Below are positions 23,282 through 31,586 of a stretch of DNA of 64,000 nt, piece by piece (the first letter of the stretch is position 1; the number at the start of each line of letters is the position of its first letter). The position numbers were made by a program, and so were the translations under genes. The notes beneath the pieces were generated by a model, which saw nothing but the letters and a program-made list of their open reading frames with translations, searched no databases and was not told the DNA's origin. The stretch comes from an uncultured Oscillospiraceae bacterium (GTDB lineage: Bacteria > Bacillota > Clostridia > Oscillospirales > Oscillospiraceae): positions 58,133 to 122,132 of the forward strand of contig CAJUKT010000121.1 in NCBI GenBank assembly GCA_910587255.1, written 5' to 3'.

Positions 23282-23560
23282 ATGTACGAAGACAAGACCT
23301 TAGTTTGCAAAGAGTGTGGCCAGGAGTTCGTGTTCACTGCCGGTGAACAGGAGTTCTATGCTGAGCGCGGTTTCCAGAATGAGCCTCAGCGCTGCAAGGC
23401 CTGCCGCGATGCCCGCAAGGCCGCTGCCCGCGGTCCCCGCGAGTACTTCACCGCTGTCTGCGCCTCCTGTGGCGGCGAGGCCAAGGTTCCTTTTGAGCCG
23501 AAGTCTGACCGCCCGGTCTACTGCAGCGAGTGCTTTGCCAAGATGCGCGGCGAGGGCTAA
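23282..23560 (+). CDS. Zinc-ribbon protein (CxxC-x17-CxxC type)
   Basis: A 92-residue basic protein with two zinc-ribbon units: CKECGQEF then CKACRDARK, and CASCGGE then CSECFAKM. It starts at ATG 23282 after AGAGAGGG. Proteins of this kind are widespread in Clostridia and probably bind nucleic acid or ribosomes, but the function has not been established. A strong terminator follows immediately. Confidence 0.75.
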   Translation: MYEDKTLVCKECGQEFVFTAGEQEFYAERGFQNEPQRCKACRDARKAAARGPREYFTAVCASCGGEAKVPFEPKSDRPVYCSECFAKMRGEG

Positions 23561-23575
23561 GTAGATAATCCAATG

Positions 23576-23607
23576 AAAAGGACCGCGCCTAGGCGCGGTC
23601 CTTTTTT
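23576..23607 (+). terminator. Terminator after zinc-ribbon gene
   Basis: AAAGGACCGCGCC and GGCGCGGTCCTTTTTT form an almost perfect stem with a two-base (TA) turn and a T-run. Confidence 0.92.
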
Positions 23608-23636
23608 GTTAATGGCTACAAACTTGATGTTGCAAC

Positions 23637-23665
23637 TTGTCCTAGAACTACTGGTGTGATATAAT
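23637..23665 (+). promoter_or_regulatory. Promoter of purB
   Basis: TTGTCC at 23637-23642, 17-bp spacer, TATAAT at 23660-23665. The purB start follows 37 bp downstream with TTGAGGTGACGC before it. Confidence 0.7.
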
Positions 23666-23701
23666 GACCCAAGTTCCAAAATCGTTAATTTGAGGTGACG
23701 C

Positions 23702-25144
23702 ATGGATATGAGCAAAACAATTTATGAAAGCCCACTGTCTTCCAGGTATGCCAGCGAAAAAATGCAATACATTTTTTCCCCTGACAAAAAATTCTCTACA
23801 TGGCGTCGGCTATGGGTTTCGCTGGCCCGGGCAGAGATGGAACTGGGCCTACCTGTTACCCAGGAACAAGTGGATGAGCTGGAAGCGCACCTCACCGACA
23901 TTGACTATGAGCTGGCGGCAAAAAAAGAGCTGGAGCTGCGCCATGATGTGATGGCCCATATTCATACCTATGGCGCTGTGTGTCCAAAGGCTATGCCTAT
24001 AATTCACCTTGGAGCCACCAGTTGCTACGTGGGAGATAACACTGATATTATCATCATGCGGGAAGGATTGCTCCTTGTCAGGGATAAGCTGGTACGGGTA
24101 ATCAATGCGTTGGCTCAATTTTCTGACAAGTATAAATCCTTACCAACACTTGGGTTTACTCATTTTCAGGCGGCCCAGTTAGTAACTGTTGGAAAACGAG
24201 CTACCTTATGGATAAACGAATTGCTTCAGGATTTGGAGGAAGTGGAGTACCGCATTTCCACCCTAAAGCTGTTGGGGTGCAAGGGCACCACCGGCACTCA
24301 AGCATCCTTCTTAGAACTATTTAAGGGAGATCATAATAAGTGCAAAGAACTGGATCGCTGTATTGCTCAAGACCTGGGCTTTGAAGGAACAGTCCCTGTG
24401 TCCGGCCAGACCTATTCTCGAAAGGTAGATGCTGCCATACTTGCCTCTCTGTCTGGCATTGCCCAGTCAGCCTGTAAATTTGCTACCGATGTGCGGCTTT
24501 TATGCCACCTAAAGGAGGTAGAGGAACCTTTTGAGGCCCACCAAATCGGCTCCTCTGCCATGCCTTATAAGCGTAACCCAATGCGGTGTGAGCGCATATG
24601 CTCTTTAGCCCGGTATGTCATTGCAGATGCCGCCAACCCTGCTTATACTGCTGCTACCCAGTGGTTTGAACGCACCTTGGATGACTCTGCTAACAAGCGT
24701 GTTTCAATCCCTGAGGCTTTCCTTGCGATAGATGCTATTCTCAATATCTATGAAAATGTGGCATCTGGGCTAGTGGTTCATGAGAAGGTTATTGAGAAAC
24801 ATATCATGGAAGAGCTTCCTTTCATGGCCAGTGAAAATATTATGATGGACATGGTACAGCGGGGAGGCGACCGCCAGCAAATCCACGAGCGTATTCGGAT
24901 CCATTCCCAGGAAGCCGGGCAAAATGTAAAGGATTTTGGCCTAACAAATAATCTCATTGACTTGTTGGCTGCCGACCCTATGTTTAACATCAGTCCTGAG
25001 GAACTGTCCGCCCATTTGGAGCCCTCCCGCTATATTGGACGTTCTCCAGAACAGGTAACTGATTTTCTAAACGACTGCGTACGTCCTGTGCTGGAGACCC
25101 ACCGCTCTGCTTTAGAGGAACAGGCTGTTGAACTGAAAGTTTAA
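23702..25144 (+). CDS. purB: Adenylosuccinate lyase
   Basis: A 480-residue enzyme of the fumarase/aspartase superfamily. It acts twice in purine synthesis, releasing fumarate from SAICAR and from adenylosuccinate. The signature SSAMPYKRNPMRCERI (about residues 286-301) is clear; other conserved blocks are HLGATSCYVGDNTD and KGTTGTQASF. There is no PurC or PurH nearby, so the purine pathway is scattered. It is followed 45 bp later by pfkA. Confidence 0.95.
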   Translation: MDMSKTIYESPLSSRYASEKMQYIFSPDKKFSTWRRLWVSLARAEMELGLPVTQEQVDELEAHLTDIDYELAAKKELELRHDVMAHIHTYGAVCPKAMPIIHLGATSCYVGDNTDIIIMREGLLLVRDKLVRVINALAQFSDKYKSLPTLGFTHFQAAQLVTVGKRATLWINELLQDLEEVEYRISTLKLLGCKGTTGTQASFLELFKGDHNKCKELDRCIAQDLGFEGTVPVSGQTYSRKVDAAILASLSGIAQSACKFATDVRLLCHLKEVEEPFEAHQIGSSAMPYKRNPMRCERICSLARYVIADAANPAYTAATQWFERTLDDSANKRVSIPEAFLAIDAILNIYENVASGLVVHEKVIEKHIMEELPFMASENIMMDMVQRGGDRQQIHERIRIHSQEAGQNVKDFGLTNNLIDLLAADPMFNISPEELSAHLEPSRYIGRSPEQVTDFLNDCVRPVLETHRSALEEQAVELKV

Positions 25145-25189
25145 GAAGCCAGTGCTATAAAACTGATGTGGAGAAAGGATTTGATTATT

Positions 25190-26185
25190 ATGAAATCTGC
25201 GGTTCATCGTATCGGCGTATTTACCAGCGGTGGAGATGCGCCGGGCATGAATGCGGCAATCCGTGCCGTGGTTCGGGCCTCCCTGCACTATGGAATTGAC
25301 TGTATCGGCATCCGCCGAGGCTATCATGGTTTGCTCAATGGCGATTTTGCCCGGCTGAATTTTGAGAGTGTCAGCGATATTTCCCGCCGGGGCGGCACTA
25401 TGCTCTACTCTGCCCGCAGTCTGGAGTTTATTGAGGAAGCAGGCCGGAAGCGGGCCCTTTCAACCTGTAAACTACTAGGCCTTGACGCCCTAGTTGGCAT
25501 CGGCGGCGATGGCACTTTTAAAGGTCTGCTCAGCCTGGCTAACAGTGGTATCTCTGTTATCGGCATTCCCGGCACCATTGACAATGACATCGCCTGTTCT
25601 ACTTATACCATTGGATACGATACCGCCTGTAACACCGCGTTGGAGAGCATCGACCGCCTGCGCGACACCATGAAATCTCATGAGCGCTGTTCAGTTGTGG
25701 AGGTTATGGGGCACCGGGCTGGGCATCTGGCGGTCTCTGTAGCCATTGCCTGTGGGGCCACCGTTGTGCTGGTGCCGGAGAAGGAAGTGGACTTTGATAA
25801 GGATGTTATTGAGCCCATCCGTCAAGCCCGTTTGGGGGGGCGCACCCACTTCATGGTCATTGTAGCTGAAGGCGTTCCCGGCGGGGCTTATCGTGTGGCA
25901 GAGCAGATCAAAAGCGCTACTGCACTGGACACCCGGGTTACCGTACTGGGCCATGTACAGCGCGGCGGCTCTCCCAGCGCCCGGGACCGCATGGTGGCCA
26001 CCTATATGGGCCATGAGGCTGTGAAGCTGCTGTCGGAAGGGAAGACCTGCCGGGTAGTGGCCATGCAGGGAGAGGACATTGTGGATTACGACATCACAGA
26101 GGCGCTGGCCATGACCAAAGGGCTGGACGCCCGGGGGCAGGCCGTTACCCGGGCTATGACGGGTGTGGCGGGCATCGAGGACTGA
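25190..26185 (+). CDS. pfkA: ATP-dependent 6-phosphofructokinase
   Basis: A 331-residue PFK. ATG 25190 is preferred, with AAAGGA 10 bases upstream. FTSGGDAPGMNAAIRAVVR binds the phosphates; GIGGDGTFKG carries Gly where PPi enzymes have Asp, so it is the ATP-type. GTIDNDIACSTYTIGYDTA carries the catalytic Asp, and MGHRAGHLAV contacts substrate. It lies beside a PPi-type enzyme on the opposite strand, so fructose-6-phosphate phosphorylation can draw on either donor. Confidence 0.93.
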   Translation: MKSAVHRIGVFTSGGDAPGMNAAIRAVVRASLHYGIDCIGIRRGYHGLLNGDFARLNFESVSDISRRGGTMLYSARSLEFIEEAGRKRALSTCKLLGLDALVGIGGDGTFKGLLSLANSGISVIGIPGTIDNDIACSTYTIGYDTACNTALESIDRLRDTMKSHERCSVVEVMGHRAGHLAVSVAIACGATVVLVPEKEVDFDKDVIEPIRQARLGGRTHFMVIVAEGVPGGAYRVAEQIKSATALDTRVTVLGHVQRGGSPSARDRMVATYMGHEAVKLLSEGKTCRVVAMQGEDIVDYDITEALAMTKGLDARGQAVTRAMTGVAGIED

Positions 26186-26188
26186 ATC

Positions 26189-26617
26189 ATGCACATGATC
26201 GTGGAGCAAATGCCCCAGTATCCTAAAAGAATGATTTACAACTCAGAAAATCACAGTTTTGTGGAATCTGATAGAGATTCTCTGTTATTTGTCAGGGAGA
26301 TTCCATATCCCTATGGCTGGATTAAGGAGTCGGGAACGCCTCCGGGGCCCCACTGTGATTGTATTCTGGTGTCACAGGCAAGATATACATTGGGCGATGA
26401 GATTGCCATAAAAATAATCGGCGTATTCCAACGGGCGGATGGAGACCATAAATATGTGGTTGTAAAATCAGACTGCGCGGCAGAGAATTTGGCAGAGCTT
26501 ACAGAAAAAGAGCTTCTTGCTTTGAAGCAATTGTATCCTCGGATTGGCGAGGGAGAGGGCTGGTTTGGCAGAGAGACCGCGCTGGACTGTTATGAGCACT
26601 GCGAAAAGGCGCTGTAA
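26189..26617 (+). CDS. Divergent inorganic pyrophosphatase-like protein
   Basis: A 142-residue protein starting 3 bp after pfkA. Its core has the outline of family I pyrophosphatases: PYPYGWI where those have YPxNYGFI, then a GPHCDCILVS block, GDEIAIKIIGVFQRADGDHKYVVVK and a C-terminal helix. The Asp of CDCILV and the Asp and Lys of GDHK fall at metal- or phosphate-binding positions, but other metal-binding Asp residues of characterised enzymes are replaced. Activity is therefore uncertain. Position between pfkA and PPi-type pfp suggests a link with PPi, as an inference. Confidence 0.5.
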   Translation: MHMIVEQMPQYPKRMIYNSENHSFVESDRDSLLFVREIPYPYGWIKESGTPPGPHCDCILVSQARYTLGDEIAIKIIGVFQRADGDHKYVVVKSDCAAENLAELTEKELLALKQLYPRIGEGEGWFGRETALDCYEHCEKAL

Positions 26618-26626
26618 TGAATGGAT

Positions 26627-26664
26627 AAAAAAGTACCGAGTCCAAAAGGACCCGGTACTTTTTT
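26627..26664. terminator. Bidirectional terminator between convergent genes
   Basis: AAAAAAGTACCGAGTCC and GGACCCGGTACTTTTTT form a long stem with an AAAA loop and T-runs in both directions. It serves the pyrophosphatase-like gene on the plus strand and pfp on the minus strand. Confidence 0.9.
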
Positions 26665-26673
26665 CGTCTCTGG

Positions 26674-27912
26674 TTACTTTGCCAGTTCTTTTTTCAGCCG
26701 CGCGAAGCGGGGCAGGCCGCTCTCAGTGACGCGGTGATTTTCGCCCTGGATCAGGGGCAGGGCATAGTCGATAAAGGCCTGGGTTACACCGTTGTGCTCG
26801 GCATTGATCCACTCCAATGGAACCTTTTTCTCAAAGTTTGCAACCTCAGAGAGGTTAAACAGCTTTGTTTTGCAGGTGTACACACCGTCCACACGGGTGC
26901 ACTCGAAACCCACCATTTTGTCGGTCTCACCGGCTACGGCAGCCTCTACAGCAGTCTTTCCCGCAAGGAAGGACTCGTCGATGTCGGTCTGAGAGGCCAG
27001 ATGCGCGCCACAGCGCTGGAGTAGGGACAGCTCAATGCCCCGGACCTTAGCACCCGTCTTTTCCTTCACCACGTTGGCCAGCAGAGCAGCCAGACCGCCC
27101 AGTTGGGCATGACCAAAGCCGTCAGTGGCGGATGTTTTAGCCTCGGACACGAAAGAGCCATCAGCATAATGGATTCCCTCGGAGACAGCTACTATGCAGT
27201 TGCCGTTCTTCTTGTAGATGGTATCCACATCGGCCAAGAATTTGTCCATGTCGAAATCCACCTCAGGAAGGTACACCAAGTCGGGGGCGCAGCCCACCAC
27301 ACCGGCCAGGGCGGCTGCACCAGCAAGCCAGCCCGCGTGACGGCCCATGATCTCAATCACAGTGACCATGCCAGTATCGTATACCCGGCCATCCTTGTAC
27401 ACCTCAGCGCAAGAGGTGGCAATATACTTGGCGGCGGAGGCAAAGCCAGGGCAGTGGTCGGTGCCGAACAAGTCATTGTCAATGGTCTTGGGGACGCCCA
27501 TAACCCGGCACTCATAGCCAGACTTGGCCATGAAGCGGCTGACCTTGGCACAGGTATCCATAGAGTCATTGCCGCCATTATAGAAGAAATAGCGAATATT
27601 ATACTTCTTGAAAATCTCCAAAATACGCTTATAATCGGTTTCATCCACATCAGGATCGGCAATTTTATAGCGGCAGGAACCTAATTCAGAGGAGGGGGTA
27701 TTAAGCAGCAGCTCTAACTCCTTGGCATCCTCCTGCCCCATATCGTACAGCCGATCGTTCAACATGCCTTTGATGCCGTGGGCCATTCCATAAACGGCAG
27801 TGATATCCGGGCAGTCCAGCGCGGTGCGAATAACGCCGTATGCGCTGGCGTTGATGACGGAGGTGGGGCCGCCGGACTGGCCAATAACGCAAGCTCCCTT
27901 TAACTGTGCCAT
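26674..27912 (-). CDS. pfp: PPi-dependent phosphofructokinase
   Basis: A 412-residue enzyme. YNGGNDSMDT has Asn-Asp-Ser where ATP-type enzymes have Gly-Asp-Gly, and PKTIDNDLFGTDHCPGFASA carries Lys before the catalytic TIDND; both features mark the PPi-type group. It catalyses the reversible phosphorylation of fructose-6-phosphate with pyrophosphate. AAAAGGAGAAATTCGAC precedes ATG 27912. It follows fba after 27 bp on the same strand and is therefore expressed from the fba promoter. Confidence 0.9.
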   Translation of the reverse strand: MAQLKGACVIGQSGGPTSVINASAYGVIRTALDCPDITAVYGMAHGIKGMLNDRLYDMGQEDAKELELLLNTPSSELGSCRYKIADPDVDETDYKRILEIFKKYNIRYFFYNGGNDSMDTCAKVSRFMAKSGYECRVMGVPKTIDNDLFGTDHCPGFASAAKYIATSCAEVYKDGRVYDTGMVTVIEIMGRHAGWLAGAAALAGVVGCAPDLVYLPEVDFDMDKFLADVDTIYKKNGNCIVAVSEGIHYADGSFVSEAKTSATDGFGHAQLGGLAALLANVVKEKTGAKVRGIELSLLQRCGAHLASQTDIDESFLAGKTAVEAAVAGETDKMVGFECTRVDGVYTCKTKLFNLSEVANFEKKVPLEWINAEHNGVTQAFIDYALPLIQGENHRVTESGLPRFARLKKELAK

Positions 27913-27939
27913 GTCGAATTTCTCCTTTTTTGTGGTTAA

Positions 27940-28908
27940 TTACGCTTTGCCGTTGCAACCCAGCACATCCACCAGCTTGTGGCGCACCAGTTCTTTGATG
28001 TTGGCGCGGGCGGGCTTCAGATACTCACGGGGGTCAAACTTCTCGGGGTGCTCAGTGTAGAACTTGCGGATGGTACCGGTCATTGCCAGACGCAGGTCAG
28101 AGTCAATGTTGATTTTGCACACAGCGCTCCGAGCGGCCTCGCGCAGCTGCTCCTCGGGAATACCAACCGCGTCGGGCATCTTTCCGCCGTTGGCGTTGAC
28201 CATCTGCACATACTCCTGAGGAACGCTGGAGGAGCCATGGAGCACGATGGGGAAGCCAGGCAGGCGCTTGACCACTTCGTTCAGAATGTCGAAGCGCAGG
28301 GGAGGGGGAACCAGCTCGCCCTTTTCGTTGCGGGTGCACTGGGCGGCGGTGAACTTGTATGCACCGTGGCTGGTGCCGATGGCAATAGCCAAGGAGTCGC
28401 AGCCGGTCTTGGACACAAACTCCTCAACCTCTTCGGGGCGGGTATAGTGGGACTCCTCAGCGGAGACATTTACCTCGTCCTCCACGCCGGCCAGAGCACC
28501 CAGCTCAGCCTCCACAACTACACCGTGGTCATGGGCATACTGAACCACCTTCTTGGTGATTTCGATATTCTCCTCAAAGGGCTTGGAGGAGGCGTCGATC
28601 ATGACGGAAGTAAAGCCACCGTCGATGCAGCTTTTGCAGGTCTCAAAGCTGTCGCCGTGGTCCAGGTGGAGCACGATGGGGATCTCGGGGCACTCAATGA
28701 CCGCAGCCTCCACCAGCTTAACCAAATAGGTGTGGTTGGCATAAGCCCGGGCGCCTTTGGACACCTGGAGGATAACGGGGGCCTTCTCCTCGCGGCAGGC
28801 CTCGGTGATTCCCTGCACGATCTCCATGTTGTTGACGTTGAACGCGCCTACGGCGTAGCCGCCGTTGTAGGCCTTTTTGAACATTTCGGTCGAGGTAACC
28901 AGTGGCAT
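27940..28908 (-). CDS. fba: Class II fructose-bisphosphate aldolase
   Basis: A 322-residue zinc-dependent aldolase. ATG 28908 is preferred, with AAGGAGTTGG upstream; an ATG at 28929 lies before that site. Zinc and substrate residues are visible in HLDHGDSF, EAELGALAGVEDEV, GTSHGAYK, LHGSSSVP and NIDSDLRLA. It converts fructose-1,6-bisphosphate to triose phosphates, and sits in an operon with pfp, the preceding step. A promoter and a 15-bp palindrome lie upstream. Confidence 0.95.
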   Translation of the reverse strand: MPLVTSTEMFKKAYNGGYAVGAFNVNNMEIVQGITEACREEKAPVILQVSKGARAYANHTYLVKLVEAAVIECPEIPIVLHLDHGDSFETCKSCIDGGFTSVMIDASSKPFEENIEITKKVVQYAHDHGVVVEAELGALAGVEDEVNVSAEESHYTRPEEVEEFVSKTGCDSLAIAIGTSHGAYKFTAAQCTRNEKGELVPPPLRFDILNEVVKRLPGFPIVLHGSSSVPQEYVQMVNANGGKMPDAVGIPEEQLREAARSAVCKINIDSDLRLAMTGTIRKFYTEHPEKFDPREYLKPARANIKELVRHKLVDVLGCNGKA

Positions 28909-28926
28909 AATTGTCCAACTCCTTAT

Positions 28927-28941
28927 CAAAATTAAATTTTG
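28927..28941. promoter_or_regulatory. Palindrome in the fba leader
   Basis: CAAAATTAAATTTTG is a perfect 15-bp palindrome (7-1-7) lying between the fba promoter and its ribosome binding site, where it would overlie the early transcript. It is a candidate operator; the binding protein is unknown. Confidence 0.45.
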
Positions 28942-28956
28942 GTGGTTTCCGTTATG

Positions 28957-28985
28957 ATTTTAACATTCACTTGAGGAAAATGCAA
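28957..28985 (-). promoter_or_regulatory. Promoter of fba-pfp
   Basis: On the minus strand TTGCAT (28985-28980), 17 bp, TAAAAT (28962-28957), placed about 50 bp upstream of the fba start. Confidence 0.75.
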
Positions 28986-29098
28986 GCAAAAGCTCCGCTT
29001 TTTGCCGGTCAAAACCCACAAAACAAGAGGGATTCCTTTAAGGCTGTGTCAACAAAATGACGGCAAACGTAAAATAATGAGAAAGGGGGAGAGGCAGC

Positions 29099-29662
29099 GT
29101 GATCCAACTGCTCCCATATAACCGCCGTGCGGCGGTTGCCTATGCCCACAAATGGGCCTATACCCGTAATCCAGCCTTCTACGATTTTAGTGAGATTGGC
29201 GGCGACTGCACCAATTTTGCGTCCCAGTGCCTGTACGCAGGCACTGGCATTATGAATTTCACCCCGGAGTTCGGCTGGTATTACATCGACGCCACAGACC
29301 GGGCCCCAGCCTGGACGGGCGTACAGTTTTTCTGGGACTTTATGACGAGGCCCCAGCCCACTGACGGCCCGGTGGGTATTCAGGTTCACATGAATTTTCT
29401 GCGCCCCGGCGATTTCGTTCAACTCCGTTTTGAGAACAGCGGGGAGGTTTTTGCCCATACGCCTGTGATTGTATCGGTAGGCGCCGTCCCCAGGCCAGAC
29501 AACATCCTCATCGCCGCCCACTCCAACGACGCCGACTACCGGCCGCTGGACAGCTATCAGAATGTGGTGGAGTGGCGGTTCCTTCACATTGTAGGGGCGC
29601 TCAAGGTGACGAACGGATCTAATAACGGGCAGGGACGGACAAACAACGGCGCGGAGAGTTAA
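29099..29662 (+). CDS. Amidase-like cysteine protein (Amidase_6 type)
   Basis: A 187-residue protein started at GTG 29099, after GGGGGAGAGG. The pattern YNRRAAVAYAHKWAYTRNPAFYDF, then GGDCTNFASQCLYAG and later PVIVSVGAV with a distal HSND, matches the putative amidase family, where Cys in GDCTNFASQ is catalytic. There is no signal peptide. It may act on peptidoglycan peptides or spore cortex; this is inference from the family. A GC-rich hairpin spans its stop codon. Confidence 0.75.
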   Translation: MIQLLPYNRRAAVAYAHKWAYTRNPAFYDFSEIGGDCTNFASQCLYAGTGIMNFTPEFGWYYIDATDRAPAWTGVQFFWDFMTRPQPTDGPVGIQVHMNFLRPGDFVQLRFENSGEVFAHTPVIVSVGAVPRPDNILIAAHSNDADYRPLDSYQNVVEWRFLHIVGALKVTNGSNNGQGRTNNGAES

Positions 29663-29677
29663 AACCTTCCGCGCCGT
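29646..29677. terminator. Hairpin spanning the stop of the amidase-like gene
   Basis: ACGGCGCGGA (29646-29655) and TCCGCGCCGT (29668-29677) are perfect arms with the stop TAA in the loop. It lies between convergent genes and probably serves both, though T-runs are weak. Confidence 0.5.
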
Positions 29678-29680
29678 GTG

Positions 29681-30319
29681 CTATTGTGCCCATTTTCGAT
29701 TTTGGACCGGATTTCCATGGCCGAAGTGGATAGTTCTAGTCCCAAGTTTTTCGATTTTTTCCACACTCTTCAGCATTATTTCCTGGCTATGATAGAGCAT
29801 AGAAACTGTGGGATAGAACATATTCATCAACGCGTCTCCAACGATCAGATCCCGTTCGCCCACATCCAGGCCAATGGAACCGTCCGTATGTCCGGGAAGG
29901 CCGACAACCTTCGCAGAGATTCCGCAGTTATCCAAGCTGTCACCATCCTCCAGAAAGACTGTTGGCGAAAATGCCGGAATACCATCAAGTTTAAAGCTTT
30001 TGACGGAGAAGAGCAGCACAATTCGTCCTAAAATACTGCTGGCCGACAGACGCTGAACCATATTATCTGCCAGTAGGTGCAGATCAGCCTTGTGCATAGC
30101 AATGGGGCAATGCAGGGCCTGCGACAAAAATGCGGCGTTTTGCACATGGTCCATATGACCGTGAGTGAGCACCAATAGCCGCACTTGATACGGTCTGCAA
30201 GCGTCCAATACCTTTTCTCGGTACTTTTTAAAACCAGTATCTACCAGAACAGCGTTTTTCCCATTGGAAATCAAAAAGCAGTTAACGGTTCCACATACAA
30301 TTCGTTGAACATGTTCCAA
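29681..30319 (-). CDS. MBL-fold metal hydrolase
   Basis: A 212-residue metallo-beta-lactamase-fold protein. Metal ligands are in THGHMDHV (His, His, Asp, His) and further His in GLPGHTDGS and HFGHGN. The opening VNCFLISNGKNAVLVDTG is typical of glyoxalase-II-like and related hydrolases. The substrate cannot be told from the sequence. It ends 19 bp from the convergent amidase-like gene and follows a tyrosine recombinase on the same strand. Confidence 0.75.
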   Translation of the reverse strand: MEHVQRIVCGTVNCFLISNGKNAVLVDTGFKKYREKVLDACRPYQVRLLVLTHGHMDHVQNAAFLSQALHCPIAMHKADLHLLADNMVQRLSASSILGRIVLLFSVKSFKLDGIPAFSPTVFLEDGDSLDNCGISAKVVGLPGHTDGSIGLDVGERDLIVGDALMNMFYPTVSMLYHSQEIMLKSVEKIEKLGTRTIHFGHGNPVQNRKWAQ

Positions 30320-30321
30320 GA

Positions 30322-31353
30322 CTATTCCTCCTGCTTCTTTGGCCGCCCCCGGCGTGGCTTCGCCTTGAGCTTGCTTAAAGGATTGGACTGGGCGGCGTTT
30401 TGTAGGGCGTCGCTGTCCACGTGGGTGTAGATTTGAGTGGTATTCAGGTGCTCATGGCCCAACACCTCCTGAAGGGTACGCACGTCCACTCCGTTTTGCA
30501 GCATTAAGGTGGCAGCGGTGTGGCGCAGCTTGTGGGCGGAGTATTTGCTGCTGTCCAGTCCTGCGGCAGTGAACCGCTGCTTGAGCATATAGTGGACACC
30601 GTCTTTTGTGAGCCGAGTGTGCTTGCGGGAAATAAACAGGGCGGAAGGATCCGCCGCTCCAGAGTGGGATCGTACCGACAGCCAATCCTTGATGGCGTTC
30701 TGACAGGCAGCGTTCAAGTAAATTATCCGCTCCTTGTTACCTTTGCCCAACACCCGAATGCGATCCTCCCGGATATCGGAAAGGTTTAGCCCTACCAACT
30801 CAGAAATACGCATCCCACAGTTTAAAAACAAGGTGATGATACAGAAATCCCGCTCCGCGTTTTCACCATCAATGGATTCCAACAGCTGAATACTCTCATC
30901 AAGGGTTAAATAGCGCGGCAAGGTCTGCCGAATTTTGGGGGAATCCAGCTCTTGGATAGGATTTTCGTCTAAAAGCTTAGCTTTTGACACAAGATATTTA
31001 TAAAAAGAGCGTATTGTGGCCACTTTTCTGGCTCTAGAGGATACTTCCAGACCATGACGAGAATTTGTGGAATTGGCGTTTTTCACTCGGTCACGGCTAA
31101 GAAAACTGAGGAATGCATAGACATCCGTCAGCGTTACCGATTTGACCAAGGACAAATCCACATCGTCGATGGATATCTCATCCAATGGTGTGAAGCGCGG
31201 CACGCGGCTTTTTTCAATCTTAATATAACGAAAAAAAGTGCGCAGGTCTAGAAAATATTCATCCACAGTTTTTTTAGAGTGGCCTTGAATGGTTTCATGG
31301 TAGGTTAGGAAATCCCGCAAAATAGGCGGCGCTTCCAAGCGATAATCTATCAT
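30322..31353 (-). CDS. Tyrosine recombinase XerC-like
   Basis: A roughly 343-residue recombinase with the catalytic set Arg (CGMRISELVGL), Lys (GKGNKERIIYL), the HKLRHTAATLM box, a further His in LGHEHLNTTQ and the nucleophile Tyr in TTQIYTHV. A basic C-terminal tail (KPRRGRPKKQEE) is unusual. The start is uncertain: ATGs at 31353 and 31374 and a TTG at 31401 are all possible. There is no adjacent mobile-element cargo, so a housekeeping XerC role is likeliest. The MBL gene follows by 2 bp. Confidence 0.8.
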   Translation of the reverse strand: MIDYRLEAPPILRDFLTYHETIQGHSKKTVDEYFLDLRTFFRYIKIEKSRVPRFTPLDEISIDDVDLSLVKSVTLTDVYAFLSFLSRDRVKNANSTNSRHGLEVSSRARKVATIRSFYKYLVSKAKLLDENPIQELDSPKIRQTLPRYLTLDESIQLLESIDGENAERDFCIITLFLNCGMRISELVGLNLSDIREDRIRVLGKGNKERIIYLNAACQNAIKDWLSVRSHSGAADPSALFISRKHTRLTKDGVHYMLKQRFTAAGLDSSKYSAHKLRHTAATLMLQNGVDVRTLQEVLGHEHLNTTQIYTHVDSDALQNAAQSNPLSKLKAKPRRGRPKKQEE

Positions 31354-31481
31354 ATAATCTGGCCGGCAGTCCATATCATAAACATACAGACACTTGGGCA
31401 AACTAAAGGATACAATTCGGCCATCGGCAAAAGACGAAGTTGAGTCTAGATGATCATATGCCTTAATTCACCTCCTTCCAG

Positions 31482-31507
31482 CTCAACAAAATCTTGATTT
31501 TGTTGAG
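31482..31507. other. Perfect 26-nt hairpin upstream of the recombinase
   Basis: CTCAACAAAATC, TT, GATTTTGTTGAG. It extends to 16-bp arms with one mismatch (CCAGCTCAAC/GTTGAGTTGG). On the minus strand it is followed by AAGGAGG (31477-31471) and a four-codon open frame ATG ATC ATC TAG at 31457, ahead of the recombinase frame. Confidence 0.55.
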
Positions 31508-31586
31508 TTGGATATATGCCGACCCGCACCTCCTCCACATAATCTGTACAAGTTCTCTGAACAAATCTACGCCTAAGGTGATCGCT

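Noticed and set aside
27979..28935. 318-codon plus-strand open frame opposite fba
   Set aside because: The aldolase motifs are all on the minus strand. The plus frame is a shadow with long Gly/Val/Leu runs and no ribosome site.
30322..31353. Integrase of the left prophage
   Set aside because: It lies 15 kb beyond the end of the accessory block among housekeeping genes and has no adjacent att-like repeats; a chromosomal XerC role is simpler.
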